Of a DNA stretch of 51,277 nt, positions 9,054 through 17,173 are shown in pieces (position 1 is the stretch's first letter; every line of letters starts with the position of its first letter). The notes beneath the pieces were generated by a model, which was not told the origin of the DNA, did no database searches, and saw nothing but the letters and a program-made list of their open reading frames with translations. The translations under genes and the position numbers were made by a program. Origin of the DNA: JAKCDU01 sp035551615 (GTDB lineage: Bacteria; Actinomycetota; Acidimicrobiia; Acidimicrobiales; Palsa-688); contig DASZNC010000127.1 of the NCBI GenBank assembly GCA_035551615.1, forward strand, positions 1 to 51,277. Direction: 5' to 3'.

Positions 9054-9632
9054 TCAGTCTCCGCCAGCCCGATGTCGACGGACTCTCATAAGAGTCCCAC
9101 ACGGCGTGGTGGAGCAGTACTGCTTCGATCCGTTGAGCGTCGTGTCGTAGTACGCCCAACTGCAGTCCGGGTTGCCGCACCGCTTGTACCGACGGTGATC
9201 GGCGGTCGCCATCAATTCCGCCGCCGACAGGGCGATGGCGGCCAGAACCCACGGCCAGTCGCGCGATACGGCTTCCGTGGTGACGGCGATCCGGCCGGAT
9301 ACCACCGAGACCCTCGGTCGCACCCTCGTCCGAGCCACCCATACGTCCAACTTGGCGGCGACCCGACGGTCGATCCGCCGCCCACCACCCCACTGATCGA
9401 GCACCGTGGTGAGAACCTGGCGGAGTTGCCGCAGGTCCGTTTCCGGGATGTCTCCCACCACGTCGGGGACCAGCGCATGGCGACCCAGGAACCACGTCTG
9501 CCACTCAGCGATCGGCAAACGGTCGACCACACCGGCCTGACCCAGATGGTCGGCGAAACGGCTGTTGACCAGGTCGATGCATGCGAGGTCGCTGGCGTGG
9601 ACGGGGATGGCCCGTCCGGTCAAAGTAGGCAT
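9054..9632 (-). CDS. CGNR zinc-finger / ABATE domain protein
   Basis: 192 aa. The N-terminal ~135 residues match the ABATE stress-sensor type. The C-terminus is a CGNR zinc finger: RCGNPDCSWAYYDTT, KQYCS, then PCGTLMRVRRHR, with four zinc-ligand cysteines. Such proteins are predicted DNA-binding transcriptional regulators in actinobacteria. GGGGA precedes ATG 9632. The same 31-bp dyad found before the downstream ArsR-like gene lies 29 bp upstream, pointing to auto- or cross-regulation. Confidence 0.9.
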   Translation of the reverse strand: MPTLTGRAIPVHASDLACIDLVNSRFADHLGQAGVVDRLPIAEWQTWFLGRHALVPDVVGDIPETDLRQLRQVLTTVLDQWGGGRRIDRRVAAKLDVWVARTRVRPRVSVVSGRIAVTTEAVSRDWPWVLAAIALSAAELMATADHRRYKRCGNPDCSWAYYDTTLNGSKQYCSTTPCGTLMRVRRHRAGGD

Positions 9633-9660
9633 CCGTCCCCGATTCAGTCGCGGTGCCTGT

Positions 9661-9691
9661 GTAACGATCGAATCATCGGTTCACATGTTAC
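9661..9691. promoter_or_regulatory. candidate operator B, second copy of the GTAAC dyad element
   Basis: Matches 25 of 31 positions of 9011-9041, including GTAACG, CGAATCATC, CACA and GTTAC in the same spacing. It sits 29 bp before the CGNR start codon. Confidence 0.65.
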
Positions 9692-9807
9692 GCACCCGTC
9701 GCCTGACGGTCGTGCACCTCGGTCAGCAGAACCGCGCCATCCTGCTCCGGCCAGATGGCCGTGAGGCCGATCGGCGGCTGGGGCCCAGGTCGAGGTCGCC
9801 GGTGCAC
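9688..9807 (-). CDS. possible small ORF or gene remnant
   Basis: Between the CGNR promoter and the ferritin-like gene, the minus strand has an open frame ending TAA at 9690-9688. GTG 9807 would give a 39-aa peptide (MHRRPRPGPQPPIGLTAIW..., ending VHDRQATGA). The frame stays open upstream almost to the ferritin-like stop (9882) with protein-like content (LRNDRFDLIVHR), but no better start exists. It is either a short gene or the 3' remnant of a lost one. Nothing else is seen in this ~250-bp gap. Confidence 0.25.
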   Translation of the reverse strand: MHRRPRPGPQPPIGLTAIWPEQDGAVLLTEVHDRQATGA

Positions 9808-9881
9808 GATCAGATCGAAGCGGTCGTTGCGAAGAGTCGAGGCACCGGCCTCGTCGGAGCGCCCAGCGCCCGGCGACCCTG

Positions 9882-10985
9882 TCAGCTACCGGCGGCCGCC
9901 GCCTCCAGGTGGGCCAGGTGCAGGCGGTCGAAGTCCTCTGCGGCGGCCTCATCACCCGCCATCTCGGCGTCGATGTCGGCGTCCGCGAAGGCCATCACGC
10001 CCATGTCCTCGAAGGCGTTGCGGACCTTGGGACCCCATAGACCGATCTCACGGATGATGGGGACGATCCGGGTGAACAGATACACACGGAACTGGCGGAA
10101 CAGCTCGCTCTCGTCGACCCATTTGGTCGCCTCGGCCGGCAGATCCAGTCGCTCCCACACCTCTTCCGCCATGAACCGGTCGCGCATGCGGTAGCAGGCG
10201 TCGACGCAGAACTCCTCCCGCTCCTCGCGCTCGGCCTCGGTGAGCTGAGGGTAGTAGTCCCGCAGGGCCAGCCGCCCGAACATGACGTGGCGGGCCTCGT
10301 CCTGCATCACGTAGGCGTTGATCGCTTTGGCCAGCGGCTCCTCGGCCATGTTCCGAATGAGTCCGAACGAGGCCAGAGCCAATCCTTCGATCAGGACCTG
10401 CATGCCCAGGTAGGTGATGTCCCAGCGGCTGTCCTCGAGGGTGTCCTTCAACAGGCTGGCCAGGTTGCCGTTGATCGGGTACACCAAGCCGATCTTCTCG
10501 TGCAGATAGCGGCTGTAGACCTCGACGTGGCGGGCCTCGTCGATGGTCTGGGTGGCGGCGTAGAACTTCGAATCGATGTTCGGGACCGTCTGCACGATCT
10601 TGGCCACCGATATGAGAGCGCCCTGTTCGCCGTGCATGAACTGGCTCAGCCGCCAGGCTTCGAACTCCCGGTGAGCCAGGTCCTTCTGCTTACGGTCGAA
10701 TTTGTCCCACCACGGGGAACCGAACAGCGGGTGGGCCTCGTCGGGCATTCCGATCGGTCGGTTGGGGTCCACCTCGGTGTCCCAGTCGAGCCGCTCCGAG
10801 CCCACCCACTGCCGCCGGGTGCCTTTGTCGTAGAGCCGCAGCAACTGGCCCCGACCGCCGGTGTAGTCCCAATCGAACAGGGTCGTGTTCGGCGACTCCA
10901 CGCTCCAGGCCTGGGCCGACTGCTCGATGGTCAGATCGATGATCTGGACAGCATCGTCGGACTCGGTACGGTCGTTGGCTGACAT
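9882..10985 (-). CDS. ferritin-like diiron oxygenase/desaturase family protein
   Basis: 367 aa, alpha-helical. Two ExxH iron-binding motifs, each in a DEARH context (TQTIDEARHVEVYSRYL and YVMQDEARHVMFGRLAL), with further acidic residues in neighbouring helices (FMHGEQGALIS, VLIEGLALAS), define a four-helix diiron site. Related actinobacterial proteins include N-oxygenase and fatty-acid desaturase-like enzymes; the substrate is not evident. ATG 10985 (MSANDR) was chosen because a GGGGGGAG Shine-Dalgarno precedes it and the longer ORF start falls in the operator. It is divergent from, and probably repressed by, the adjacent TetR. Confidence 0.87.
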   Translation of the reverse strand: MSANDRTESDDAVQIIDLTIEQSAQAWSVESPNTTLFDWDYTGGRGQLLRLYDKGTRRQWVGSERLDWDTEVDPNRPIGMPDEAHPLFGSPWWDKFDRKQKDLAHREFEAWRLSQFMHGEQGALISVAKIVQTVPNIDSKFYAATQTIDEARHVEVYSRYLHEKIGLVYPINGNLASLLKDTLEDSRWDITYLGMQVLIEGLALASFGLIRNMAEEPLAKAINAYVMQDEARHVMFGRLALRDYYPQLTEAEREEREEFCVDACYRMRDRFMAEEVWERLDLPAEATKWVDESELFRQFRVYLFTRIVPIIREIGLWGPKVRNAFEDMGVMAFADADIDAEMAGDEAAAEDFDRLHLAHLEAAAAGS

Positions 10986-11002
10986 GCTCGACTCCCCCCT
11001 AG

Positions 11003-11025
11003 AAGTGTGACACCGCGTCACACTT
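11003..11025. promoter_or_regulatory. TetR-type operator palindrome
   Basis: Perfect 9-bp arms AAGTGTGAC and GTCACACTT around ACCGC, lying between the divergent diiron-protein and TetR genes. It ends 5 bp before the TetR start, which fits autorepression and repression of the divergent gene. Confidence 0.8.
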
Positions 11026-11029
11026 TTTC

Positions 11030-11677
11030 ATGAGACGGTACGCTCGTCAAGTGGCCCTCCCTGCCGACCCGCTGCTTCCACTGCCGTCCCCCCGAGTAGT
11101 CCGCCGGGAGGCGAACCGGCAGGCCATCATGACCGCCCTCGAGACGTTGCTGTCGCAGACGCCCTACGACGACCTGCGGGTCGAGGACGTCATGGCCTGC
11201 GCCGGGCTGACCCGCACGGCGTTCTACCGGTACTTCCCCGACCTGGAATCGGTCCTGCTGGCCTGGTTGGACATCATCCGGGCCGAGCTGGAGGACGCCG
11301 CCAACCGCTGGCTGGCTCCCGACGTTGATCCGGATGGCGGGATCCTGGCCGCCACTACCGGACTGGCCCAGGTGTGGTCCCGCCACGGCCGGCTGTTGAA
11401 AGCCATCCTCGATGGGGCCACGTCCGGCAGCCGCGTCCAGGCCGCGTGGCGGATGACCGTCGAGTCGTTCATCCCGCCGGTCGAGACCCGGTTCGCCGAC
11501 CTGGCCGCTCGAGGCCGCCTCGCCGTGACCCATCCCGAAGAGACGGCGCGGGCGCTGGTGTGGATGTGTGAGCGCTACCTGTCGGAGGTCTTCACCCACG
11601 ACGTGAACGTCACTGTCGAGACGGCCGCCGTCACCCTCGCTGACATCTGGCGCCGAGTCGCACTGGGTCCCGGTTGA
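11030..11677 (+). CDS. TetR family transcriptional regulator
   Basis: 215 aa. A TetR HTH occupies roughly residues 30-75 (ALETLLSQTPYDDLRVEDVMACAGLTRTAFYRYFPDLESVLLAW), followed by a helical ligand-binding domain. The ~25 residues before it are basic and proline-rich, so a later start is possible. The palindrome at 11003-11025 abuts its start. Its TGA overlaps the ATG of the phosphatase gene (TGATG), so it heads a four-gene coupled operon. Confidence 0.92.
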   Translation: MRRYARQVALPADPLLPLPSPRVVRREANRQAIMTALETLLSQTPYDDLRVEDVMACAGLTRTAFYRYFPDLESVLLAWLDIIRAELEDAANRWLAPDVDPDGGILAATTGLAQVWSRHGRLLKAILDGATSGSRVQAAWRMTVESFIPPVETRFADLAARGRLAVTHPEETARALVWMCERYLSEVFTHDVNVTVETAAVTLADIWRRVALGPG

Positions 11678-12321
11678 TGCGCCTTCTGCTGATCAGGCAC
11701 GGCGACGCCTACGCCGGGTTCCACGGGGTGATCGGGGGACGTCGCGGTTGCCGGGGCCTCACCCCGCTCGGCCGTCTCCAGGCCGCTGCCCTGCGGGACC
11801 ACCTGGCGCATTCCGGCCAGATCCAGGCCGACGTTCTTCTGGCCAGCGTCCTGCCGAGAGCGATCGAGACCGCCGAGATCGTCGCCCCCGGACTGGGGCT
11901 CTCCTCCATCCGGCAGGACTGTGATCTGTGCGAGGTTCACACCGGGGAGGCGGACGGCCTGACATGGACCGAATACGCCGACCGGTACGGCTCGTTCGAC
12001 ATGGAATCCGAACCCGACCGGGTGTTCGCCCCGGGGGGCGACAGTTGGACGACCTTCCATGAACGGGTGGGATCGATCTTCCGGCGGATCGCCGAGGAAT
12101 ACCCCGACCGGACGGTGGTGGCGGTTTGCCATGCCGGTGTGATCACCGCCTCGCTTCGGGTTCTGTTCCAGATTCCGCCGTCCACGACCGGTGCCCACTT
12201 CCGGCCGACCAACACCGGCCTGACCGAGTGGGAGTACGACGCGACCTACCAGCGATGGGTACTGCACTCGTTCAACGAGCGCTCCCATCTGCACCAACTC
12301 GAAGCACAGAGCCATGGGTAG
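11677..12321 (+). CDS. histidine phosphatase superfamily protein (phosphoglycerate-mutase-like)
   Basis: 214 aa. The catalytic RHG motif is at the N-terminus (MRLLLIRHGDAY), the second Arg in LLASVLPRAIETA, and the second catalytic His in VVAVCHAGVI. The family dephosphorylates sugar phosphates, cofactors or phosphoproteins through a phospho-His intermediate; the substrate is unknown. Start ATG 11677 overlaps the TetR stop. The gene overlaps the next by 8 bp. Confidence 0.9.
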   Translation: MRLLLIRHGDAYAGFHGVIGGRRGCRGLTPLGRLQAAALRDHLAHSGQIQADVLLASVLPRAIETAEIVAPGLGLSSIRQDCDLCEVHTGEADGLTWTEYADRYGSFDMESEPDRVFAPGGDSWTTFHERVGSIFRRIAEEYPDRTVVAVCHAGVITASLRVLFQIPPSTTGAHFRPTNTGLTEWEYDATYQRWVLHSFNERSHLHQLEAQSHG

Positions 12322-12784
12322 CGGCTCCGATGTCGACCCGTACTCCGTCGCTGCGGCCCGGCTCGCCGCCGACCGGGATGATCTGGCCGGCTGGGTGGCC
12401 GGCTTTCTGGCCAGCCCGGGAAGCGACAACGCCGTCCTGGCCGCACAGCTCACCGATGAACTCGGCTGGTGGGTCGGCCCCCGGCGCCTGCCCATTTCCG
12501 AACTGCAGCGCTTGGCCGGGCCGGCCGGCCATCCGGTGCTCTGCCCGGTCGACGACGACTACTGGGACGATCGGGTCGACGCCATGGACAAGATGACCGA
12601 GGAGGGCTGGCAGCCCCCGCCAGTGATCGTGGCCTACCGGAACGGTGTTCTCGTGCTGGAGGACGGCAACCACCGGGTCGAGAGCGTCCGCCGGGCCGGG
12701 TCCGGGGAGGCCTGGGCGGTCATCGGATTCGAGACCCCCGGGGACCATGACCGGTTCCTGACCGAATGGCCCGCGGACCGGTGA
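12314..12784 (+). CDS. ParB/Srx-fold-like hypothetical protein
   Basis: 156 aa. The C-terminal half has VIVAYRNGVLVLEDGNHRVES, which resembles the GxHR nucleotide-binding signature of the ParB/sulfiredoxin fold. The N-terminal half is helical without a known motif. There is no DNA-binding HTH as in true ParB. Function unknown; it sits in a coupled operon behind a histidine phosphatase and overlaps the ankyrin gene by GTGA. Confidence 0.7.
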   Translation: MGSGSDVDPYSVAAARLAADRDDLAGWVAGFLASPGSDNAVLAAQLTDELGWWVGPRRLPISELQRLAGPAGHPVLCPVDDDYWDDRVDAMDKMTEEGWQPPPVIVAYRNGVLVLEDGNHRVESVRRAGSGEAWAVIGFETPGDHDRFLTEWPADR

Positions 12785-13032
12785 GCCCGCTCAGCCTGGC
12801 CCACGGCGACTCCGGCGGCGACCGCCCCGACACGCCCCTGCACTGGACGGCCAGCAACCATGACCTCGACGTCGCCGTCGCCGTCATCGCCGGCGGGGCC
12901 GACCTGAACTGGGTCCCCGAATACGCCGAAGGCACCCCTCTCGACGCGGCGAGAGGCGAGGGCACCCAGCGGGAGAACGTCATCGGCTGGCTGCAGGAAA
13001 TCGGCGCCCAGGCCACCCGACCACAGGATTAG
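12781..13032 (+). CDS. short ankyrin-repeat protein
   Basis: 83 aa from GTG 12781, which forms a GTGA overlap with the upstream stop; ATG 12766 would add 5 residues. It has two ankyrin-like repeats: DTPLHWTASNHDLDVAVAVI.AGGADLNW and GTPLDAARGEGTQRENVIGWL. Longer actinobacterial homologues carry more repeats, so this may be a trimmed version. It is probably a protein-binding partner for operon neighbours. Confidence 0.75.
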   Translation: MSPLSLAHGDSGGDRPDTPLHWTASNHDLDVAVAVIAGGADLNWVPEYAEGTPLDAARGEGTQRENVIGWLQEIGAQATRPQD

Positions 13033-13047
13033 TCCAGGCCGGGGCTG

Positions 13048-13629
13048 TTACCTGTCGCGTCCACGTGAGCCCCCTGCAGGGGCCGATAACAACGACCCGA
13101 TCCAATCGACGGCGCGCTCCACGATGGGACGGACATCACCGAGGAAGTGATCGATGCCGACCACGGTCTCGACGACGGTCGACCGCCAGCCGGACGTCGC
13201 CTGCTCGATGCTCGCCGTCGTCGAGAACTGATCGTGTTCCGGCACCTGGATCGACTTGGGCCGGAGATCGGCGCCGATGACGGCGTCGCCCAGCATGGCC
13301 GACGGAGGTGCCAGGAGGTACCAGCCGACCAGTTCCGGAGCGTCGACCATGGCCCCGATGGCCGCCCCGAACGAATAGCCGACGAGGACGACGGGGAGGT
13401 GGGGCCCGCCTGCGGTGGCCGACTCGATGCCGTCCAGCACCTGCCCACGGGCCTCCGCAGGTGAGGATGTGGCGAAATCGAAACGGACGGCGCTCACCGA
13501 TACCTCCGGCAAACGTCGGAACAGCCCATCAATGAAGGGGTGGTGGCGATTGCCTCCGTAGTCGGGATGGGGATGCAGCAGAACGGCGGCTCCGACGGCA
13601 ACGTCGGCGGCGTTGATGTCCGTGGCCAT
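13048..13629 (-). CDS. alpha/beta hydrolase
   Basis: 193 aa, short for the fold. It has an oxyanion-type HPHPDYGGNRHHP N-terminal segment, the nucleophile elbow GYSFG in VVLVGYSFGAAIG, a candidate acid in VPEHDQF and a late His in VVGIDHFLGD. This layout matches the small COG2945-type hydrolases. The gene lies 14 bp behind the P450 gene on the same strand and is probably co-transcribed. Confidence 0.85.
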   Translation of the reverse strand: MATDINAADVAVGAAVLLHPHPDYGGNRHHPFIDGLFRRLPEVSVSAVRFDFATSSPAEARGQVLDGIESATAGGPHLPVVLVGYSFGAAIGAMVDAPELVGWYLLAPPSAMLGDAVIGADLRPKSIQVPEHDQFSTTASIEQATSGWRSTVVETVVGIDHFLGDVRPIVERAVDWIGSLLSAPAGGSRGRDR

Positions 13630-13643
13630 AACCGAATTATCGT

Positions 13644-14840
13644 TCAGAAGCGGAGAGGCAGGGACTCAGGACCATAGATGCCGACGGGGGGGCGCCAGGT
13701 CGGCTCACCGTCGAGGGCCAGATCGGGCATGGCCGCGACCAACAGAGGGAGCGCTTCTTGCAGTTCGGCCCGAGCCAGGCTGGCGCCCAGGCAGTAGTGC
13801 GGCCCGGATCCGAACGTGATGTGCGGCTTGCGCTCCGCGGTGATGTCGAACTCCATGGGATGGGTGTAGAGATCGGGGTCGTTGTTGGCCGAGATCAGCG
13901 ACAGCATCAGGATCGTCCCGGCTTGGAACTGGTAGCCGTCGTACTCGAAGTCCTCGATCACCAGCCTCGGCGTTCCGCTCACGGGCGGGCGGAACCGCAA
14001 CATCTCCTCGACGGCCGGCGCGACGAGTGATGGGTCCTCGCCGAGCTGCTTCCACTGGCCCGGGTGCTGGGCGAAGACCCACATCCCGAGTCCCAACTGG
14101 TTGCGGGTGGTGTCGTAGCCGGCGAAGAGCAGCGCGCTGATCATCGATGCGATCTCGACGTCGGTGAGATGGTCGTTGGCCTCCTCGGCCTGGACCAGGC
14201 CGGTCACCAGGTCGTCCCGGGGCTGGCGGCGCCGATCGGCGATGAGGCCGTCGACGTAGGCACCCATCTGCTCCATGCCCCACTCGACCTCCTCCATGTG
14301 CTCGCCCAGGCTGAACGACAACGCCCAGGTGATGGCCGAGTTCCAGCGGGCAAAGTCGTCGTGGTCCTCTTCCGGGACGCCGAGCAGCCGGCACATGACC
14401 TGGATCGGGTAGTGGTCGGCGACTGCGCTCACGAACTCGCACCGCCCAGTGGATGCGACCGGCTCGAGGAGCTGGGCCAAGATGGCCCGCATGTCGTCGC
14501 GATGGCGATCGACCGCCCTGGGGGTGAAGGCTCTGGAGACCAGGCGCCGCAGCCGGGTGTGAGGCTCGCCCTCCAGCGCCAGCACGGAGCCTTCCATCGA
14601 TTCCGCCACAGGACCATCCGCCACCCCCTGGAGACGCATCAGCTCGGGTATGGCACTGCGCAGCCGCCTATCACCGAGAAGGGTCTGCACCTGGTTGCGT
14701 CCGACGACGATGGCCCCGATCGGAGTCCGAGCCAACCACGAGCGGCTACGGACCTCGGCCATGATCGGGGCCGGATCGGCCATGAAGTCCGGGCCGAAGA
14801 TATCGATGAAGGGCGCATCGTCGATGGAGCGTGCGGGCAT
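13644..14840 (-). CDS. cytochrome P450
   Basis: 398 aa, normal length for a soluble bacterial P450. It has the I-helix oxygen motif LLFAGYDTTRNQ, the ExxR pair in EEMLRFRPP, and the haem loop FGSGPHYCLG with the axial Cys near residue 350. No ferredoxin gene is adjacent, so electron donors must be elsewhere. ATG 14840 has an AAAGGAGGAGG Shine-Dalgarno; the longer ORF start would run through the operator. It is divergent from a TetR gene. Substrate unknown. Confidence 0.95.
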   Translation of the reverse strand: MPARSIDDAPFIDIFGPDFMADPAPIMAEVRSRSWLARTPIGAIVVGRNQVQTLLGDRRLRSAIPELMRLQGVADGPVAESMEGSVLALEGEPHTRLRRLVSRAFTPRAVDRHRDDMRAILAQLLEPVASTGRCEFVSAVADHYPIQVMCRLLGVPEEDHDDFARWNSAITWALSFSLGEHMEEVEWGMEQMGAYVDGLIADRRRQPRDDLVTGLVQAEEANDHLTDVEIASMISALLFAGYDTTRNQLGLGMWVFAQHPGQWKQLGEDPSLVAPAVEEMLRFRPPVSGTPRLVIEDFEYDGYQFQAGTILMLSLISANNDPDLYTHPMEFDITAERKPHITFGSGPHYCLGASLARAELQEALPLLVAAMPDLALDGEPTWRPPVGIYGPESLPLRF

Positions 14841-14864
14841 AGGGCCTCCTCCTTTGAACTGCTG

Positions 14865-14899
14865 TTGACACTCTGAATGATGTTCATTCATAGTGTCAA
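14865..14899. promoter_or_regulatory. TetR-type operator between P450 and TetR genes
   Basis: 35-bp dyad: TTGACACT, one mismatch, TGAATG, a 5-base centre, CATTCA, one mismatch, AGTGTCAA. The arms pair at 14 of 15 positions. Its placement between two divergent starts suggests it controls both genes. Confidence 0.8.
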
Positions 14900-14920
14900 G
14901 GTGGCGTTGGTCACTAGGAG

Positions 14921-15511
14921 ATGAAAGCGCGGAGCCGGACTTCCAAGGGCCCGGCGGAGCTGCGATCCGACCTGCTGGCAGCTGCCGCCGAGCTGTTCTC
15001 CGGTCGCGGATTCTCCGATGTGGCCGTCTCTGACATCACCGATCGGGCGGGCGTGGCGGCGGGCACGTTCTACCGCTACTTCCCGAGCAAGGACGACGTG
15101 ATCACCGAGCTGCGGCGCGACGTCTTCCGGCAGGTCCTGGAGCGCACCGCGTCGGTGTTCCGGGACCCGGGCGACGACGGATGGTGGGGGGCCGCCGACC
15201 GGATGATCGACGCGTCCATCCGTTTCTGGTTCGAGGATCGGGCCCGCTCGGTCGTGGTGCTGCGGGGGGCAGCCGGAGTGGAGGGGGCCAGTACCGAGCT
15301 GGCGTTGTTGAGCGCCTTCGCCGCCGGCCTCCGTATCGGCCAGGAGGAGGGGGCAGTGGCCGCCGACCTGGACGTTTCGGTGGCCGCCACCGTGCTGCTG
15401 CACGGCTCATTCGGCCTGGTCCGCAACGCGTTGATGGACGACGGGCACGACATCGACGCACTCATCGTCGCCGTGACTCAGCTGGCGGAACGGATGCTGA
15501 AACCGGTCTGA
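14921..15511 (+). CDS. TetR family transcriptional regulator
   Basis: 196 aa. The TetR HTH is at residues ~15-60 (AAAELFSGRGFSDVAVSDIT, then AGVAAGTFYRYFPSKDDVI), followed by a TetR_C-like ligand domain. AGGAG abuts the ATG with no spacer, so initiation may use the next in-frame start or be weak. It lies beside the 14865-14899 dyad and probably represses the divergent P450 and itself. Confidence 0.93.
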   Translation: MKARSRTSKGPAELRSDLLAAAAELFSGRGFSDVAVSDITDRAGVAAGTFYRYFPSKDDVITELRRDVFRQVLERTASVFRDPGDDGWWGAADRMIDASIRFWFEDRARSVVVLRGAAGVEGASTELALLSAFAAGLRIGQEEGAVAADLDVSVAATVLLHGSFGLVRNALMDDGHDIDALIVAVTQLAERMLKPV

Positions 15512-15516
15512 CCGGC

Positions 15517-17106
15517 TCAGGGTGTCTGCGAGCAGGCCTGCACCGCAGCCGGCAACTGCTTCTGCAGGGCTTGCACCGCCGGCGAGTTCGGATCAGTGGC
15601 CTGCTCGCCGGCCTCGAGCTCCTTCAGTCCGACTGATGTCAGGAGCCGATCGGACGTGCAAGTAGCGAGCGGCACGCTGAGGTGGGCGTCGGTGATCAAC
15701 TGGTAGGTGAGGACCGACTGCGTGGCCAGAGCGGTATAGGTGTCGTCGCCCGACTGCGCCGGCTTCCAAGCCGAACCGGGGTCGCAGGAATGGAAGTCGA
15801 CGATGGCACCGGACCGGGTGACCCGGGCACCTGGGAGATGCGATGCCCACTTCTCCCCGGCCTGCAGGAGTCCGGCCGCCGAACCGGAACTGTTGCTCAG
15901 TACGGTCAGGTCGACGCAGGACCTGCCGTCGACCGTGTATCCGATCCACTGGTCCTGCTGCCAGTTACGGGTTGCCGACCACGCCGCCGGGTATCCGATC
16001 TCGTCGCCCAGCATCTCGGTCAGCGGTAGCTGCCCGAAGCCGCTGGGCGATTGGATCTCGTGGGCCCCCCGGGGAAGAACGGGTGCCCTGACCGACGGAG
16101 GGCGGCCACCCGGCGCGTATGAGCCGGGGGTGATGATCTGCGAGTCGAGAGTGGGTGGATCCCGAAACGCGGCATTGACCTTGTCATTGCCGCCTTCGGC
16201 CACCAGCGCGGCGACGAAGGTCGGACCGAAGTCGTAGGGGAAGTCGCCCTGATCGATGAGGAACTGCGGGATCTTCTGCTCGCTGTTCGACTTGTCGATC
16301 TGGCCACCCGTCTGGTCCTGTTCTTGTATCAGGAGTTGTTGGTCGGACGATGACAGCGACTGCTCGTAGGCGTTCTGCACCCGGACGGCGTCCCCCTCGA
16401 TCAGGGCGGTGACAGCGGAGTCGTCGTCCTGGTGGCCGCTGCGCATCTTGTCCAGGTTGAAGTACTGCGCTTGCAGAGCATGGGTCAGCTCATGGGCGAG
16501 CACGCTGCGGACATTCGGGTTGAGCGTGTCACCGCGGACGAAAACGGTGCGGTCGTTGTTCTCGTAGAGGCCGACCACGTCGGTCTGCTGGAAGTCCTGA
16601 CTGGACTTGGACAGGTCGACGTTGCCGGAGATGAGTCCGAACGCCCTGACCGCGCCCACGTAACTCTGGTCGTCGGGAGATCCGGAGCTGTCATCGCCCT
16701 GAGAAATGGCCGCCACGAATTGCTTGTCGGCCAGGAACTCCACCTTCACCGGGTGCTTCCAGTGCAGCCCCCGCTGCTTCTCGACGAACTGGGCGATGGG
16801 CGCCACCCTCGGGTCCCATGCCTTCGGATAGGACGGCCCCTTGGCCAGGGCGCCGGTGGCCACGACGACGACGCCGACAATGAGCACCAGAGCGGCTGCG
16901 CCGGCGCCGACCCAGACACCGACCCGGCGCTTCCTCGTCGGTCCTCCGACCGGCGCCGGCCACGTACCGGGCGCGGCCCAGGCGCCGGGCGGCGGCCATA
17001 CCGGCAGGCCGGAGGCGGCCGGCGGCGGCCAGGCCGACGGGTCGAACTGCGATGGCTCTCCCGGGGGCGCCTCGTCAGGTTGGTTGTCCGGTGGTCCCGC
17101 CTCCAC
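15517..17106 (-). CDS. membrane-anchored zinc metalloprotease-like protein (HELTH)
   Basis: 529 aa. Residues 1-57 are Pro/Trp-rich and cytoplasmic, a basic RKRR stop precedes one membrane helix at ~62-88, and the rest is extracytoplasmic. It contains HExxH (LAHELTHALQ, His205/Glu206/His209) with a downstream Glu in ALIEGDAV as the likely third zinc ligand. A late domain has several Cys that may form disulfides. This is probably a surface peptidase; the substrate is unknown. It starts with GTG. It is convergent with the TetR gene. Confidence 0.82.
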   Translation of the reverse strand: MEAGPPDNQPDEAPPGEPSQFDPSAWPPPAASGLPVWPPPGAWAAPGTWPAPVGGPTRKRRVGVWVGAGAAALVLIVGVVVVATGALAKGPSYPKAWDPRVAPIAQFVEKQRGLHWKHPVKVEFLADKQFVAAISQGDDSSGSPDDQSYVGAVRAFGLISGNVDLSKSSQDFQQTDVVGLYENNDRTVFVRGDTLNPNVRSVLAHELTHALQAQYFNLDKMRSGHQDDDSAVTALIEGDAVRVQNAYEQSLSSSDQQLLIQEQDQTGGQIDKSNSEQKIPQFLIDQGDFPYDFGPTFVAALVAEGGNDKVNAAFRDPPTLDSQIITPGSYAPGGRPPSVRAPVLPRGAHEIQSPSGFGQLPLTEMLGDEIGYPAAWSATRNWQQDQWIGYTVDGRSCVDLTVLSNSSGSAAGLLQAGEKWASHLPGARVTRSGAIVDFHSCDPGSAWKPAQSGDDTYTALATQSVLTYQLITDAHLSVPLATCTSDRLLTSVGLKELEAGEQATDPNSPAVQALQKQLPAAVQACSQTP

Positions 17107-17173
17107 ACCACCATGGTGCCAGAACCACCGGAAATCCTCGGGGATCGGCCAGATCGGCGATCCTGATCGGAAT

